Shown here piece by piece: positions 26,855 to 35,713 of a stretch of DNA of 64,000 bases (the first letter of the stretch is position 1; each line of letters begins with the position of its first letter). The DNA is taken from contig NZ_JAHXYI010000003.1 of NCBI RefSeq assembly GCF_019970045.1, positions 1 through 64,000 on the forward strand, in the 5' to 3' direction. The position numbers and the translations under genes were made by a program. The notes under the pieces were generated by a model. The model was not told the DNA's origin. It did no database searches and saw only the letters and a program-made list of their open reading frames with translations. This DNA is from Chryseobacterium sp. GVT01B (GTDB lineage Bacteria; Bacteroidota; Bacteroidia; Flavobacteriales; Weeksellaceae).

Positions 26855-28204
26855 ATGAAACGATTAATACTATTGTTAATAGTTCCCGTTCTTATTCTTG
26901 TTGGATGCAACAGAGATGATGACTTTGGAGGAAATAACGAGATTAAGCCTGTTCCGTTTACTATAAATATTAAATACGATGCTTCCAAATATCCTTCTGT
27001 GGCAGATAAAGGAGTAGCGAATGTAACCGTTATTCTGAAAAATACAGCAACAGAAGATCAGATTGTTGGAAAAACAGATGCCAACGGAGAACTGAAATTA
27101 GATGCCGTTCTGCCGGGAAGCTACAGTGTTCAGGCTGAGCTTCAACTAAAGCAGAGTGAATATGAACAGCAGCTAGGGGAGGAAACAAGTTATGAAATTG
27201 TTCACTTCGGAGGTTTTGATGAAAAAGTAACCATCAATGCCAATACTTCTTCGAAATTGGTCAGAATTACCAGTGGAAACCTTGGTGATCTTGTGATTAA
27301 ACAATATTATTATGCAGGTTCTGATAATAAATTAGGTGCCAATTTCAGAGATCAGTTTATTGAGATCCACAACAATTCAGATCAGACTATTTATGCTGAC
27401 GGCTTATATCTGGTATTTCTGGAAGGAAATGTGAACAGTAACGTGACGACCTATACTTTATCCAACGGACAGTATGACTGGAGTAAAACTGCCGGAGGAG
27501 GTGCATCAGCCAATACAGATTATGTATACTCTAATATACTTATCAAAATACCTGGAAGCGGTAGTCAATATCCTATTTTACCAGGGAAAAGTATTATTGT
27601 AGCTCAAACAGCCATTAATCATAAAATGCCTTTCGATGATATTAACGGTACAGGAATAGCGATACAGGAACCTGACAGAACTGTTGACCTGAGCCATGCT
27701 GACTTCGAAACGTATATGGGAGATTATAATATAAGTATTGGTAAGAAGCCTTTTGCATGGGATATTCAGAATATTATGGTGCCGGATATGCAGGTTGCTT
27801 ATTGGAGTATTGCCTCTAATGACTTAATCCTGAATGTGAATTCTATGCTGGGATTGGGAATTCTGAGAGCAACAGATGCAGAAGTGGCAAGCTGGCAAAA
27901 AGTAGCAGCTCCTAAAGCGCCTACCGGAACCCTGTTTTTGCAAATTCCTAAAAACTATATCATAGACGGAATAGATATTACGGATAAAGAGCAGAAAGTA
28001 CCTAAAGATTTCCCTGCAGATATAGATGCTTCAAGAACTTTTATTGTCAACTCACAGGGGCAGGCTGAAGGGACTTTTAGCGGATTTTCTGTCATCCGTA
28101 AAACGAAGGAAATTATAAGTGGACGCGTGGTATTGCAGGATACAAATAATTCTGCCAATGATTTTGTAACGATTAAAGCAAACCCTAGAGGATATGCGCA
28201 ATAA
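26855..28204 (+). CDS. DUF4876 lipoprotein
   Basis: A 449-residue lipoprotein. The lipobox LVGC puts the lipidated Cys at 18. Residues 30-150 include a carboxypeptidase-regulatory-like or transthyretin-like fold (VTVILKNTATEDQIVGKTDANGELKLD read in two parts). The rest has a lamin-tail-like stretch (QFIEIHNNSDQTIYADGLYLVFL). The overall layout fits DUF4876. It follows the receptor by 20 bp and overlaps the next gene by 11 bp. It is probably anchored to the outer membrane and may be a surface ligand-binding partner of the receptor, much as SusD or BtuG-type lipoproteins are (inference). Confidence 0.85.
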   Translation: MKRLILLLIVPVLILVGCNRDDDFGGNNEIKPVPFTINIKYDASKYPSVADKGVANVTVILKNTATEDQIVGKTDANGELKLDAVLPGSYSVQAELQLKQSEYEQQLGEETSYEIVHFGGFDEKVTINANTSSKLVRITSGNLGDLVIKQYYYAGSDNKLGANFRDQFIEIHNNSDQTIYADGLYLVFLEGNVNSNVTTYTLSNGQYDWSKTAGGGASANTDYVYSNILIKIPGSGSQYPILPGKSIIVAQTAINHKMPFDDINGTGIAIQEPDRTVDLSHADFETYMGDYNISIGKKPFAWDIQNIMVPDMQVAYWSIASNDLILNVNSMLGLGILRATDAEVASWQKVAAPKAPTGTLFLQIPKNYIIDGIDITDKEQKVPKDFPADIDASRTFIVNSQGQAEGTFSGFSVIRKTKEIISGRVVLQDTNNSANDFVTIKANPRGYAQ

Positions 28205-29786
28205 TAAAAATAAGACAATTAAAGTTTTTCAATATGGTATGTTGGGATTAGCTGCATTAGGCAGTCAGTTTTTCCATGCTCAGAATAGTCATTTAGATAG
28301 TATTAACATCAGTTCTGTAGAAAAAGATATTAGAATAAATGATCCCTATATTTCATTTTTCCAGCCTTTGGATTTTTCTCGGACAACTTTTCAGTATTCT
28401 TTTGTAAAACAAAATTTTAAAAGAGTGCAGACTGCAGGAGAAACAGGCAATTTTACGTTTCAGTCTGAAGGAGTTTATAAACTGAATAACAAAATTGCCT
28501 TATCTGGAAGACTTAAAGCAGACAAAACTACCGAAGAAGACGTTCCCTATATTCTGAGTGATGAAAGAGCTACCAATTCTTCTTTTATTTACAATCCTTC
28601 ATATTATTGGGTTCCACGTTCGGCAAGATGGCAGAAACAAAACTATTTTATCAATGGACAGTTTGCCTATAATCCTTTAAAACCTGTAATCCTGCAGTTG
28701 GGAGGAGAAGGAAGTTATTCCAAATCTTACCGTCAGAATGCAGATCCAAGACCGAAAGTAGATGATTACAAATATAAAGCTTTTGCAAAATTGGGTCTGA
28801 AATGGAAGCAGCATGCCATTTTCGGAAAACTGAGCTATGTACATCATTACAAGGGAAATGACATCATGTTTGTCAATATGAAAGGAAATGTACCTGCAAA
28901 TGACAGCATTTATATCCGTTATAATGAAGGATATGGTAATCAGTATATCGGGAATACCGAGTATAAAACTTCCGAATATAAATTAGGAGGTTATATCTGG
29001 GGTGGTGAATATGCTTTTAATAATGAGAATACCCATTTTTCTGCCGGATACGATTATAAAAATCTGATTGAACGTTTTTACAGAGTTTTTGAATATCAGG
29101 ACGGCAGCTTTAACTGGCATAAAGACTATACAAAATATTCCGGGCTCAAAACGGATCTTCACAGTTTCTACCTGAATTTTTTAGGAAATTATAATGGTAA
29201 AAAATGGGCTTCCATGATGACCTATCAGGATCAGCTGGATACCAATTACAACTATCCTTTGGAGTACAGATCCTACCGTCTCGAGCAGAAGAATCTTTTC
29301 TGGCAGAATAGTGTGGTTTGGTTTAATCATAAAAATGAGGCATTTAAAATTCTTTTTGATGCAGCCTATGGAAAGAATCACGTGAAAGATGCTTCTGTGG
29401 TAATGGACAGGAAACTTTCCTTTTTCAATTACTGTCTGGGAGCGGAAAAAGAATTTGCTTTAAAACCTTCCCATAAATTAGCTGTCGGTCTTTCACAAAA
29501 CCTGTATATTCCATTGGAAAAAGAATTCAATTATCAGCCTTACCAAAGCACAAAAGAGAATATCTTTGCAACCAAGATCGCTCAGCCGGACTTTGCTTAT
29601 GATGCAACCCCTAAAATAGGTCTTAACTTTAACGCAAGTTATATTTTTGACCAAAATAAAATCAGGTATGAGCTGTTTGGAAGTTTTTCTCAAACCTGGC
29701 TGATGAACAGTACATATATAAATCAAGTGGACTACAATGGCAGAGCTAATCATGTTGCCCTGGTAGGATTGAATGTTTATTATTAA
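28194..29786 (+). CDS. DUF6850 outer membrane beta-barrel protein
   Basis: A 530-residue protein with a signal peptide (about 1-29, ending FFHAQ) and a sequence made of alternating hydrophobic and aromatic strands (FTFQSEGVYKLNNKIALSG; AIFGKLSYVHHYKGND), ending in an aromatic strand VALVGLNVYY. This is the DUF6850 outer-membrane barrel type; it has no plug domain. It starts 11 bp inside the DUF4876 gene and ends 7 bp before the cytochrome peroxidase, so the three are tightly coupled. A role in transport or surface assembly with the neighbouring receptor is inferred. Confidence 0.82.
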   Translation: MRNNKNKTIKVFQYGMLGLAALGSQFFHAQNSHLDSINISSVEKDIRINDPYISFFQPLDFSRTTFQYSFVKQNFKRVQTAGETGNFTFQSEGVYKLNNKIALSGRLKADKTTEEDVPYILSDERATNSSFIYNPSYYWVPRSARWQKQNYFINGQFAYNPLKPVILQLGGEGSYSKSYRQNADPRPKVDDYKYKAFAKLGLKWKQHAIFGKLSYVHHYKGNDIMFVNMKGNVPANDSIYIRYNEGYGNQYIGNTEYKTSEYKLGGYIWGGEYAFNNENTHFSAGYDYKNLIERFYRVFEYQDGSFNWHKDYTKYSGLKTDLHSFYLNFLGNYNGKKWASMMTYQDQLDTNYNYPLEYRSYRLEQKNLFWQNSVVWFNHKNEAFKILFDAAYGKNHVKDASVVMDRKLSFFNYCLGAEKEFALKPSHKLAVGLSQNLYIPLEKEFNYQPYQSTKENIFATKIAQPDFAYDATPKIGLNFNASYIFDQNKIRYELFGSFSQTWLMNSTYINQVDYNGRANHVALVGLNVYY

Positions 29787-29793
29787 AAAATAA

Positions 29794-30936
29794 ATGAAAG
29801 ACAGATATCTCGCTTTTCTGGCCATTGCCGGAATAGTATGTTTATTAAGTTATACTTCAAATGACTCTACGGGATATACCGTAGAAGAGCTTCGTACCTT
29901 ATACAGCAGCGGAGATCAGAACAAATGGCCGGCTGCTCATTTATTTGATGAAGCGAAAGAAGGTTTTCAGGATATAGGACCCTTGTCTAAAATGAAATTT
30001 CCTGAAGATAATCCCTATTCCGAAGATAAAATGGAACTGGGAAAAATGTTGTTCTTTGATCCGAGACTTTCTAAAAGCGGACAAATTTCCTGCGCCAACT
30101 GCCATAATCCTGAAATTGGCTGGTCAGACGGAAGCAGAGTTTCCTTTGGGCACGACAGGCAGACGGGAACCAGAAATGCACCTACTTTGGTGAATATCGG
30201 ATATGCTAAAACATTTTTCTGGGACGGCCGCTCAGCGACTTTGGAGGAACAGGTGAAAGCCCCTATCGAAAATCCGGTAGAAATGAATCTGCATATGTCA
30301 ATGGCGACAAAGAATATCAGGAAGATTAAAGGTTATAAAACTTTCTTTGTAAAAGCTTTCGGGAATGGGGAAGTGACCGAAGAGAAAATTGCAAAAGCTG
30401 TTGCTACATTTGAGCGCTCTCTGATAAGTCCGTCATCAAAGTTTGACAAATTCGTTACCGGAAAAAAAGATGCTTTAACGGATTCTGAAATCAACGGACT
30501 TCATTTATTCCGAACTAAAGCTAACTGTATCAATTGCCACAACACCCCTTATTTTTCTGACCAGAAATTCCACAATTTGGGACTGACATATTACGGAAAG
30601 AAATATGAAGATCTGGGAAGATATATCGTTACCAAAAAGAACGAAGATGTAGGAAAGTTCAAAACACCTACGCTGAGAGAAGTTTCTGAGAATAAACCTT
30701 ACATGCATAACGGACTTTTCCCTGAACTGGCAAACATTGTTATGATGTACAACGCCGGAATGGGAAGGGAAACTCCAAAAGGAGATCAGATCAATGATCC
30801 AAAGTTTCCCCACAAATCAGGAATGATTGAAAAACTGAATTTAACAGATGACGAAGTTTTTGACATTGTAGCATTTTTAAAAACCCTAAATAGTTACAAA
30901 TACAAAATGCGTCCACCGGAATTACCTAAGTCATAA
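29794..30936 (+). CDS. Di-haem cytochrome c peroxidase family protein
   Basis: A 380-residue periplasmic protein with an N-terminal hydrophobic segment (about 5-20) and two CxxCH haem motifs, CANCH (100-104) and CINCH (245-249). MELGKMLFFDPRLSKSG and GTRNAPTLVNIGYAKTFFWDGR are hallmarks of the bacterial CcpA/MauG superfamily. Classical members reduce H2O2 with electrons from cytochrome c; MauG-type members oxidise protein residues. Placement as the last gene of a receptor operon suggests that it acts on the imported ligand or protects the process, for example by opening or oxidising a metal chelate (inference). Confidence 0.92.
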   Translation: MKDRYLAFLAIAGIVCLLSYTSNDSTGYTVEELRTLYSSGDQNKWPAAHLFDEAKEGFQDIGPLSKMKFPEDNPYSEDKMELGKMLFFDPRLSKSGQISCANCHNPEIGWSDGSRVSFGHDRQTGTRNAPTLVNIGYAKTFFWDGRSATLEEQVKAPIENPVEMNLHMSMATKNIRKIKGYKTFFVKAFGNGEVTEEKIAKAVATFERSLISPSSKFDKFVTGKKDALTDSEINGLHLFRTKANCINCHNTPYFSDQKFHNLGLTYYGKKYEDLGRYIVTKKNEDVGKFKTPTLREVSENKPYMHNGLFPELANIVMMYNAGMGRETPKGDQINDPKFPHKSGMIEKLNLTDDEVFDIVAFLKTLNSYKYKMRPPELPKS

Positions 30937-30946
30937 TCATTATAAT

Positions 30947-30976
30947 AAAACTCTTCCAGTTCTGGAAGAGTTTTTT
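30947..30976 (+). terminator. Intrinsic terminator of the receptor/peroxidase operon
   Basis: There are 13-bp arms AAAACTCTTCCAG (30947-30959) and the complement (30962-30974) with a T run. The rest of the 362-bp gap to 31298 is AT-rich and shows only the promoter element at 31200. Confidence 0.9.
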
Positions 30977-31199
30977 ATTTCAAAAAGATAGTAATCGCTG
31001 TATTCAATCATAAAACAATTTTCATAACCGGATATTTCGTTGATAGTAATACTTGTTTTGTCAATTTAATATCTGGTTTTGTGTGTTGTATTTGGGGTAG
31101 AAAGTTTGCTTAAAAAGCTCTTTAATTCCATAATAAATATTTAGTTATTAATAATTTATGAAAATTTATTTATGAATTATGAGATGTGATTTTAATTTG

Positions 31200-31207
31200 T
31201 ATATTTG
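31200..31207 (+). promoter_or_regulatory. Candidate TAnnTTTG promoter for the acyltransferase gene
   Basis: TATATTTG is an exact -7 match 92 bp before the ATG at 31299. No -33 element stands out. Confidence 0.4.
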
Positions 31208-31298
31208 ATTTTATTTAGAATAAATAAAAATATTGTTTAAAGAAATAATTAATGAATACAATTTTATCCATCTAATCCACAATTTCACTAAAAAAACT

Positions 31299-32408
31299 AT
31301 GGAACAACAAAACAAAAGAATCCTCACGCTGGATTTAATAAAAGGTATAAGTGTCATCGGAATGATTATCATACATACCTTGTTGGTGTATGCCAATGTA
31401 AAATCACAATATGAAACAGCAATTGGCAGTTTTATTGTTTTTCTCGGAAGAGGAACTTCCATTTTCCTGATCTGCATGGGAATTACCTTTATGACTTCCA
31501 GCCATCAAAGTCTTAAGAGTGCTTTGAAACGTGGTGTTTTACTGGTCTTTGCAGGCTTGTTTATGAATTTTATGAAGTTTATGATCCCTGTGATTTTTAA
31601 TTTTGCTCCGGATAATTTTATTCAGAAATATGGATGGCATGCTCCTATAGAGCAGCAATATGTATATCTGGTACAGCTGGGTGATATTTTACAGCTGGCA
31701 GGAATGTCTTTGCTGTTTGTCGGGTTTATCAGAGAATATGTTAAAAATAAATACATCATTCTGGTGATAGGTCTGTTCGTTGCATTGATATCCAGAGAAG
31801 TTAGTGGAATTAACCTGGACTATCCTGTGATCAATTATATTCTGGATCTTCTTTTTAATACTGACTATCCGGCTTACGTGTATTTTCCTGTTTTTCCATG
31901 GATGGCTTTTATCATCATCGGAATGTTTTTCGGAAAATGGTTCCAGGAGCTGAACTACAACAGCAAACAATTATTCAGAAATATGCTGTATGTGGGATTG
32001 GTTTTCGTTGCAGTTGGTGCGCCATTGGTTTTTCTGTATGGCGAATACAATTACAACGGTTTCTATCATATGGGACCCGGAGGAGTTGTTTATTTTGCAG
32101 GCTGGACGCTGATCTTCCTGTGGATTATCTATACTCTCACGGTAAACAGCAAGGAAAATAAGGCAATTAAAGTTTTAAAATATTGCAGCAGAAACCTGAC
32201 TTCAATGTATATGATCCAATGGATACTGATCTCGTGGGGAAAAGGTATTTTTGGGTACAGACAGCATAGTATTGGTTATGTAATGGTGCTTGTTGTACTG
32301 TATATTATTCTCACATTTTCAGTCCAGACTTTGGTAGATATTGTGAGAAAGAAAAAAACATTAATTGTTTTCAGACCAATGTCAGCGGACAAAACAGTTT
32401 TGAAATAA
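31299..32408 (+). CDS. Multi-pass heparan-alpha-glucosaminide N-acetyltransferase-like (DUF1624) protein
   Basis: A 369-residue integral membrane protein with about ten hydrophobic segments. It opens with RILTLDLIKGISVIGMIIIH, the HGSNAT/DUF1624 signature, in which the His is likely to take part in acyl transfer. Such proteins are related to acyltransferase-3-like enzymes that move acyl groups across the inner membrane onto sugars or lipids. The ATG at 31299 is preferred to one 66 bp upstream because the family begins shortly before this motif and the upstream residues are not family-like. The substrate is unknown. Confidence 0.8.
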   Translation: MEQQNKRILTLDLIKGISVIGMIIIHTLLVYANVKSQYETAIGSFIVFLGRGTSIFLICMGITFMTSSHQSLKSALKRGVLLVFAGLFMNFMKFMIPVIFNFAPDNFIQKYGWHAPIEQQYVYLVQLGDILQLAGMSLLFVGFIREYVKNKYIILVIGLFVALISREVSGINLDYPVINYILDLLFNTDYPAYVYFPVFPWMAFIIIGMFFGKWFQELNYNSKQLFRNMLYVGLVFVAVGAPLVFLYGEYNYNGFYHMGPGGVVYFAGWTLIFLWIIYTLTVNSKENKAIKVLKYCSRNLTSMYMIQWILISWGKGIFGYRQHSIGYVMVLVVLYIILTFSVQTLVDIVRKKKTLIVFRPMSADKTVLK

Positions 32409-32430
32409 TTCCAATCCTTTTTTAATCATA

Positions 32431-32462
32431 AAAACCACAGTAAGTTTACTGTGGTTTTGTTT
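32431..32462. terminator. Bidirectional intrinsic terminator
   Basis: There are 13-bp arms AAAACCACAGTAA (32431-32443, 32446-32458) with T runs on both sides. It serves the acyltransferase on the left and the leftward cupin gene ending at 32468. Confidence 0.88.
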
Positions 32463-32467
32463 TGGAA

Positions 32468-32821
32468 TTAAAGAATCTCCACTTCTTCAGGAATTACAAA
32501 AAGAATCGTGCAACCTTGTTCAGACTTTACTGAATGTTTAAAATTGGGTGGAGTATACAGATAATCTCCTTTTTCAAGTTGGGCTCCTGCAATAGTAGCA
32601 TCACCTTCCATAATAAAAAGTTCCTCTCCGGCAGGATGATTGTGATAAGGATAGCTGGCTCCCGGTTCAAATTTTAAAAGAATGCTGGTAGAACGGTTTT
32701 TCTCCGGATCGAATTTTAAAGATTTTACAAAGATACCTTCATAATGAATCCCTTTTTCAATTAAAGGCTGCCATTCTTTTTGTTCTGTTTTTACGATGTA
32801 ATCGTGGATGTTGGTGTTCAT
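32468..32821 (-). CDS. Cupin-domain protein (ChrR-like)
   Basis: A 117-residue single cupin. The metal-site motifs are YPYHNHPAGEELFIMEGDAT (two His and Glu) and GDYLYTPPNFKHSV (final His), as in ChrR-type cupins that bind Zn or another metal. The function may be sensing or a simple oxygenase-like reaction; it is not set by sequence. It follows the DoxX gene by 18 bp, so the two form an operon that may be controlled by the AraC-type gene upstream. Confidence 0.85.
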   Translation of the reverse strand: MNTNIHDYIVKTEQKEWQPLIEKGIHYEGIFVKSLKFDPEKNRSTSILLKFEPGASYPYHNHPAGEELFIMEGDATIAGAQLEKGDYLYTPPNFKHSVKSEQGCTILFVIPEEVEIL

Positions 32822-32839
32822 GATATATAAATTTAATTG

Positions 32840-33259
32840 TTATTGTTGTAAAAATTGGTCTAAACTCCATTGATAACGGGAGAAAGTACTCAGGAGAAAT
32901 GCTCCGGCGCAGAATACGAAAACAGAATAATCTAAAGGCTCTTTAATGCCAAAAGAAATACTCATCGCAACCGCAAAAAATAAAGTAAGAATAGAGGCGC
33001 ACCGTGCAGTTCCTTTTACCAGATAACCTACAAGAAGCAGAATACCGATTGATAATTCAGCAGCTGTAGACAATAAGGCTATTATGGAAGCCCATGACTG
33101 TGGTAAAAATGAATTCGTTTCAGCGGTATATTCCACAAACTTTTTCCAGCCTGAAGATTGCGCTCCCCAAAGATTCAGCCTGCTTGCTACGGCTGATAAA
33201 AATCCGAATGCCAGAGCTATCCTCAATAAAAAAACGGCGGTGTCCTGTTGCGTTTTCAT
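32840..33259 (-). CDS. DoxX-family membrane protein
   Basis: A 139-residue protein with four hydrophobic segments and the DoxX-type ALAFGFLSAVASRLNLWG start. Members are small inner-membrane proteins linked to quinone or sulphur redox and to oxidative stress. It begins the DoxX-cupin pair. A short palindrome at 33309 lies 50 bp upstream, between this gene and the AraC-type regulator. Confidence 0.85.
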   Translation of the reverse strand: MKTQQDTAVFLLRIALAFGFLSAVASRLNLWGAQSSGWKKFVEYTAETNSFLPQSWASIIALLSTAAELSIGILLLVGYLVKGTARCASILTLFFAVAMSISFGIKEPLDYSVFVFCAGAFLLSTFSRYQWSLDQFLQQ

Positions 33260-33308
33260 ACTTATAATTTTTAGGTCTTAATTACAGTACAAAGTTCAGG
33301 GAAAACCG

Positions 33309-33327
33309 TTGTCTAAAGAATAGACAA
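33309..33327 (-). promoter_or_regulatory. Palindrome upstream of DoxX-cupin; possible AraC-type operator
   Basis: TTGTCTA and TAGACAA (7-bp perfect arms) are separated by 5 bp. On the minus strand a partial -7 element GAACTTTG lies about 12-20 bp downstream, so the palindrome covers the -33 region. No binding is proved. Confidence 0.4.
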
Positions 33328-33356
33328 TTCCGGGAAAAGCATATAATATTTAATGC

Positions 33357-33396
33357 AGGAAGAGGAGGGAAGAGAGGAGTTGGAAGCGGGAAGTGA
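33357..33396. repeat. Purine-rich GGAAG-type run
   Basis: A run of GGAAG/GAGGAGGGAAG repeats in the spacer between the AraC and DoxX genes. It resembles the purine-rich stretch at 1014-1043. It has no coding potential. Confidence 0.4.
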
Positions 33397-33432
33397 TGAT
33401 AAGGCTGTATATTTTTTGTTGCCTGGCTTCTT

Positions 33433-34224
33433 TTAGATTTCCTTTACTGCCTTTTGATAATCTTTAGGAGAACGTGAAGTATGCTTTTTAAAGAAATTTG
33501 AAAAGTAGAAAGGATCATTGAAGCCCAGCTGATAAGCAATTTCCTTTACCGATAGTTTTTCATACAGTAAAAGTCTTTTCGCTTCAGAAATAATAAGGCT
33601 GTAGATAACATTCTGAGCAGTTTTGCTTGTGTGGAGTTTTGAAACTTCATTCAGTTTGGCTTCAGTAGTTCCAAGGAGATCAGCAAAATGAGAGACCTGA
33701 TAATTGTTTTTGAAATTCTTTCTGACACTTTCAAGGAATTTTAAGAATAAAGCATCCGGTTTCCAGATTTCATCACCGTTGGCAATTTTACTGCGGTTGA
33801 TTTCTACCAACAGCAATTCTACCAAAGAATGTGTAGAAATCAGATATTGGTAAGGCTGTTCCAGAATTTCTTTTTCAATGGTGTTCAATGTTCCTGAGAA
33901 AAATGAAGGATTATGAATCGTGATTATCTCATTCATTCCGAAATGACAAAAAAGCCCGTTGTGAAAAATAAGTTCAATATCACTGTCACTTTTAGAAAAG
34001 AAGTCCAGAGTAAATTCCAATGCAGTAAGTTCTCCTTGAACTGTTTTTAACTGATGAAACTGCCCTGAAGTAATCGTTACGACCTGATTGGGTTTCAGGA
34101 TAAAAATATTTTCGTCAATCAAAATTTCAGCACTTCCATGATGACACCAAAATAGCGTGTATCTGATGACGCGTCTTGGCTCAGGATGTCCTGACTGATT
34201 AGAATATTTTTTTATTTCAATCAT
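33433..34224 (-). CDS. AraC-family transcriptional regulator
   Basis: A 263-residue regulator with an N-terminal cupin-like sensing domain (about 1-140) and a C-terminal double helix-turn-helix. The second recognition region is SVKEIAYQLGFNDPFYFSNF followed by FKKHTSRSPKDYQ, the AraC signature. It lies just upstream of the DoxX-cupin pair on the same strand with a 173-bp gap that carries its own palindrome, so it probably controls that pair (inference). The inducer is unknown. Confidence 0.92.
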   Translation of the reverse strand: MIEIKKYSNQSGHPEPRRVIRYTLFWCHHGSAEILIDENIFILKPNQVVTITSGQFHQLKTVQGELTALEFTLDFFSKSDSDIELIFHNGLFCHFGMNEIITIHNPSFFSGTLNTIEKEILEQPYQYLISTHSLVELLLVEINRSKIANGDEIWKPDALFLKFLESVRKNFKNNYQVSHFADLLGTTEAKLNEVSKLHTSKTAQNVIYSLIISEAKRLLLYEKLSVKEIAYQLGFNDPFYFSNFFKKHTSRSPKDYQKAVKEI

Positions 34225-34388
34225 TTTTAAACCTATTTAAGATGAGAAAATTCCATTTGTATACTATATCAGAAAACAAATTTATCATTGACTAAATTAC
34301 AAAATGTTTAACTAAATTGATGAATTCCAAAGTTATATTGTCAAAGAAAAATCCCTAAATTCGTGTAGATTAAAACAAAAAATTCAGA

Positions 34389-34901
34389 ATGAAATACTCT
34401 AAAATTATTATCGTTGTTACCCTGTTTTTATTTCAGTTAGGTACAGCACAGGAAAAAGCAGATGTAGTTTTAAATACAGCCTTTAAAGAAGCTAAAGCAG
34501 GGAAGAAAAATGTTTTACTGATATTCCATGCTTCATGGTGCAAATGGTGCAAAATGATGGAAAAAAATATGGATCTTCCTGAAGCCAAACCTATTTTTGA
34601 TAAAAGATTTGTCACTGCTTATGTGGATGTTCAGGAAAGGGGCGAAAAGAAAAGTCTTGAAAACCCTGGCGGACAGGAATTGATGAATAAATATAAAGGT
34701 GAAAATGCCGGACTTCCTTTCTGGCTGATTCTAAATCCAAAAGGAGAAGTACTGGCAGATTCTTTTGATGCTAAAGGAGAAAACCTGGGATCACCGGCCA
34801 CAACGGAAGAAGTAACTGCTTTTATTGCCAAGTTAGGGAAGGCCTCAAAACTGAATAATGAAGAATCGCAGACAATAGAGAAGGTATTTGTAAAGAAATA
34901 A
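34389..34901 (+). CDS. Periplasmic thioredoxin-fold protein
   Basis: A 170-residue exported thioredoxin-like protein. The signal peptide covers 1-20 (ending LGTAQ), and the active site CKWC is at 51-54 in HASWCKWCKMM. The cis-Pro loop region is GLPFWLILNPKGEVL. The fold is of the DUF255/thioredoxin_7 type, which can reduce or isomerise disulfides in the periplasm. A weak TAAATTCG -7-like element is near 34355. It stands alone, with a hairpin behind it. Confidence 0.88.
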   Translation: MKYSKIIIVVTLFLFQLGTAQEKADVVLNTAFKEAKAGKKNVLLIFHASWCKWCKMMEKNMDLPEAKPIFDKRFVTAYVDVQERGEKKSLENPGGQELMNKYKGENAGLPFWLILNPKGEVLADSFDAKGENLGSPATTEEVTAFIAKLGKASKLNNEESQTIEKVFVKK

Positions 34902-34930
34902 AAACTCTTCTATTTATCATAAAAAACAAG

Positions 34931-34962
34931 TCCCCGGAAATATAAGCTCCGGGGATGTATTT
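34931..34962 (+). terminator. Hairpin after the thioredoxin gene
   Basis: There are 8-bp arms TCCCCGGA/TCCGGGGA (34931-34938, 34948-34955), a 9-nt loop and a short T run. It lies between convergent genes. Confidence 0.7.
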
Positions 34963-34979
34963 TGAATCATTACCAGTGA

Positions 34980-35579
34980 CTATAATTCTTGGTAAGAATA
35001 TTCAATATTAGTCCATAAAACCTGATCCCCTGATTTTATCATTTCAGAAGGAGTTGTGAAAATATTTCCAAAAATATTTTCGTATTGGGTTGTCCCAAAA
35101 TGTGCACTTTTAGTAATCAATAGTGCATCATGATCGTTTCTGGGTACTTTTTTAATGTATCTGTAAGTTCTTTTTAAAGTAAACGAAGAGTTACCTTTCT
35201 TGAAATCACCAATGTAAGCTGGCTTATTGTTATTCTCTTTGATCAGTACAGAATCATTTACGATTGTAAAACTATAAGTAAAATCTGTAGATGAGGTTTC
35301 TGAAATCAATCTGATCGTCTTGTTTTTAAGATCAAGGTTTATTTTTTTCCAGGAAGGTTCCTGGTAGAGGTTCCAGTATTGGCTTAGGTAGGTTTCATCA
35401 GGATTAGATTTACTTCCGAATGATCCGGTATAAAGAGTGGTTCCTTTTACCGCATAGCTTTTGAATTCAAACTGATACATTTCTTTATCAATCGGCTTCG
35501 GATCATCAATGGTGTTGTCATTATTTCCACATGAGATCAGCGAGAGGCATATCATTGCTGCATAAAAAGGGTACTTCAT
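34980..35579 (-). CDS. Putative lipoprotein, unknown function
   Basis: The family is not recognised. The 199-residue protein has a lipobox LISC with the Cys at 17, followed by an Asn/Asp-rich linker (GNNDNTIDDPKP). The mature part is predicted to be all-beta, with paired strands such as KTIRLISETSSTDFTYSFTI and FTLKRTYRYIKKVP, which resembles lipocalin-like folds found in Bacteroidetes lipoproteins (weak). It is probably on the periplasmic side of the outer membrane. It is convergent with the thioredoxin gene. Confidence 0.7.
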   Translation of the reverse strand: MKYPFYAAMICLSLISCGNNDNTIDDPKPIDKEMYQFEFKSYAVKGTTLYTGSFGSKSNPDETYLSQYWNLYQEPSWKKINLDLKNKTIRLISETSSTDFTYSFTIVNDSVLIKENNNKPAYIGDFKKGNSSFTLKRTYRYIKKVPRNDHDALLITKSAHFGTTQYENIFGNIFTTPSEMIKSGDQVLWTNIEYSYQEL

Positions 35580-35654
35580 TGTTATTATTTTTGCAAAAAT
35601 AGGGGTTTTACACGTATGGGGTGAAATAGATGAAGGTGTGATTTGTCAGTAACA

Positions 35655-35705
35655 GAAAGAAAAAGCAAAAAGACGAATTCATTTATTTGCCTTTTTGCTC
35701 TTTGT
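35655..35705 (-). terminator. Likely terminator of the duplicated peptide/DUF7674-like operon
   Basis: Read leftward, 9-bp arms AGCAAAAAG/CTTTTTGCT (35664-35672, 35691-35699) with a long loop are followed by a T-rich tract. It begins just after the stop at 35714. Confidence 0.55.
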
Positions 35706-35713
35706 TTTACCTA

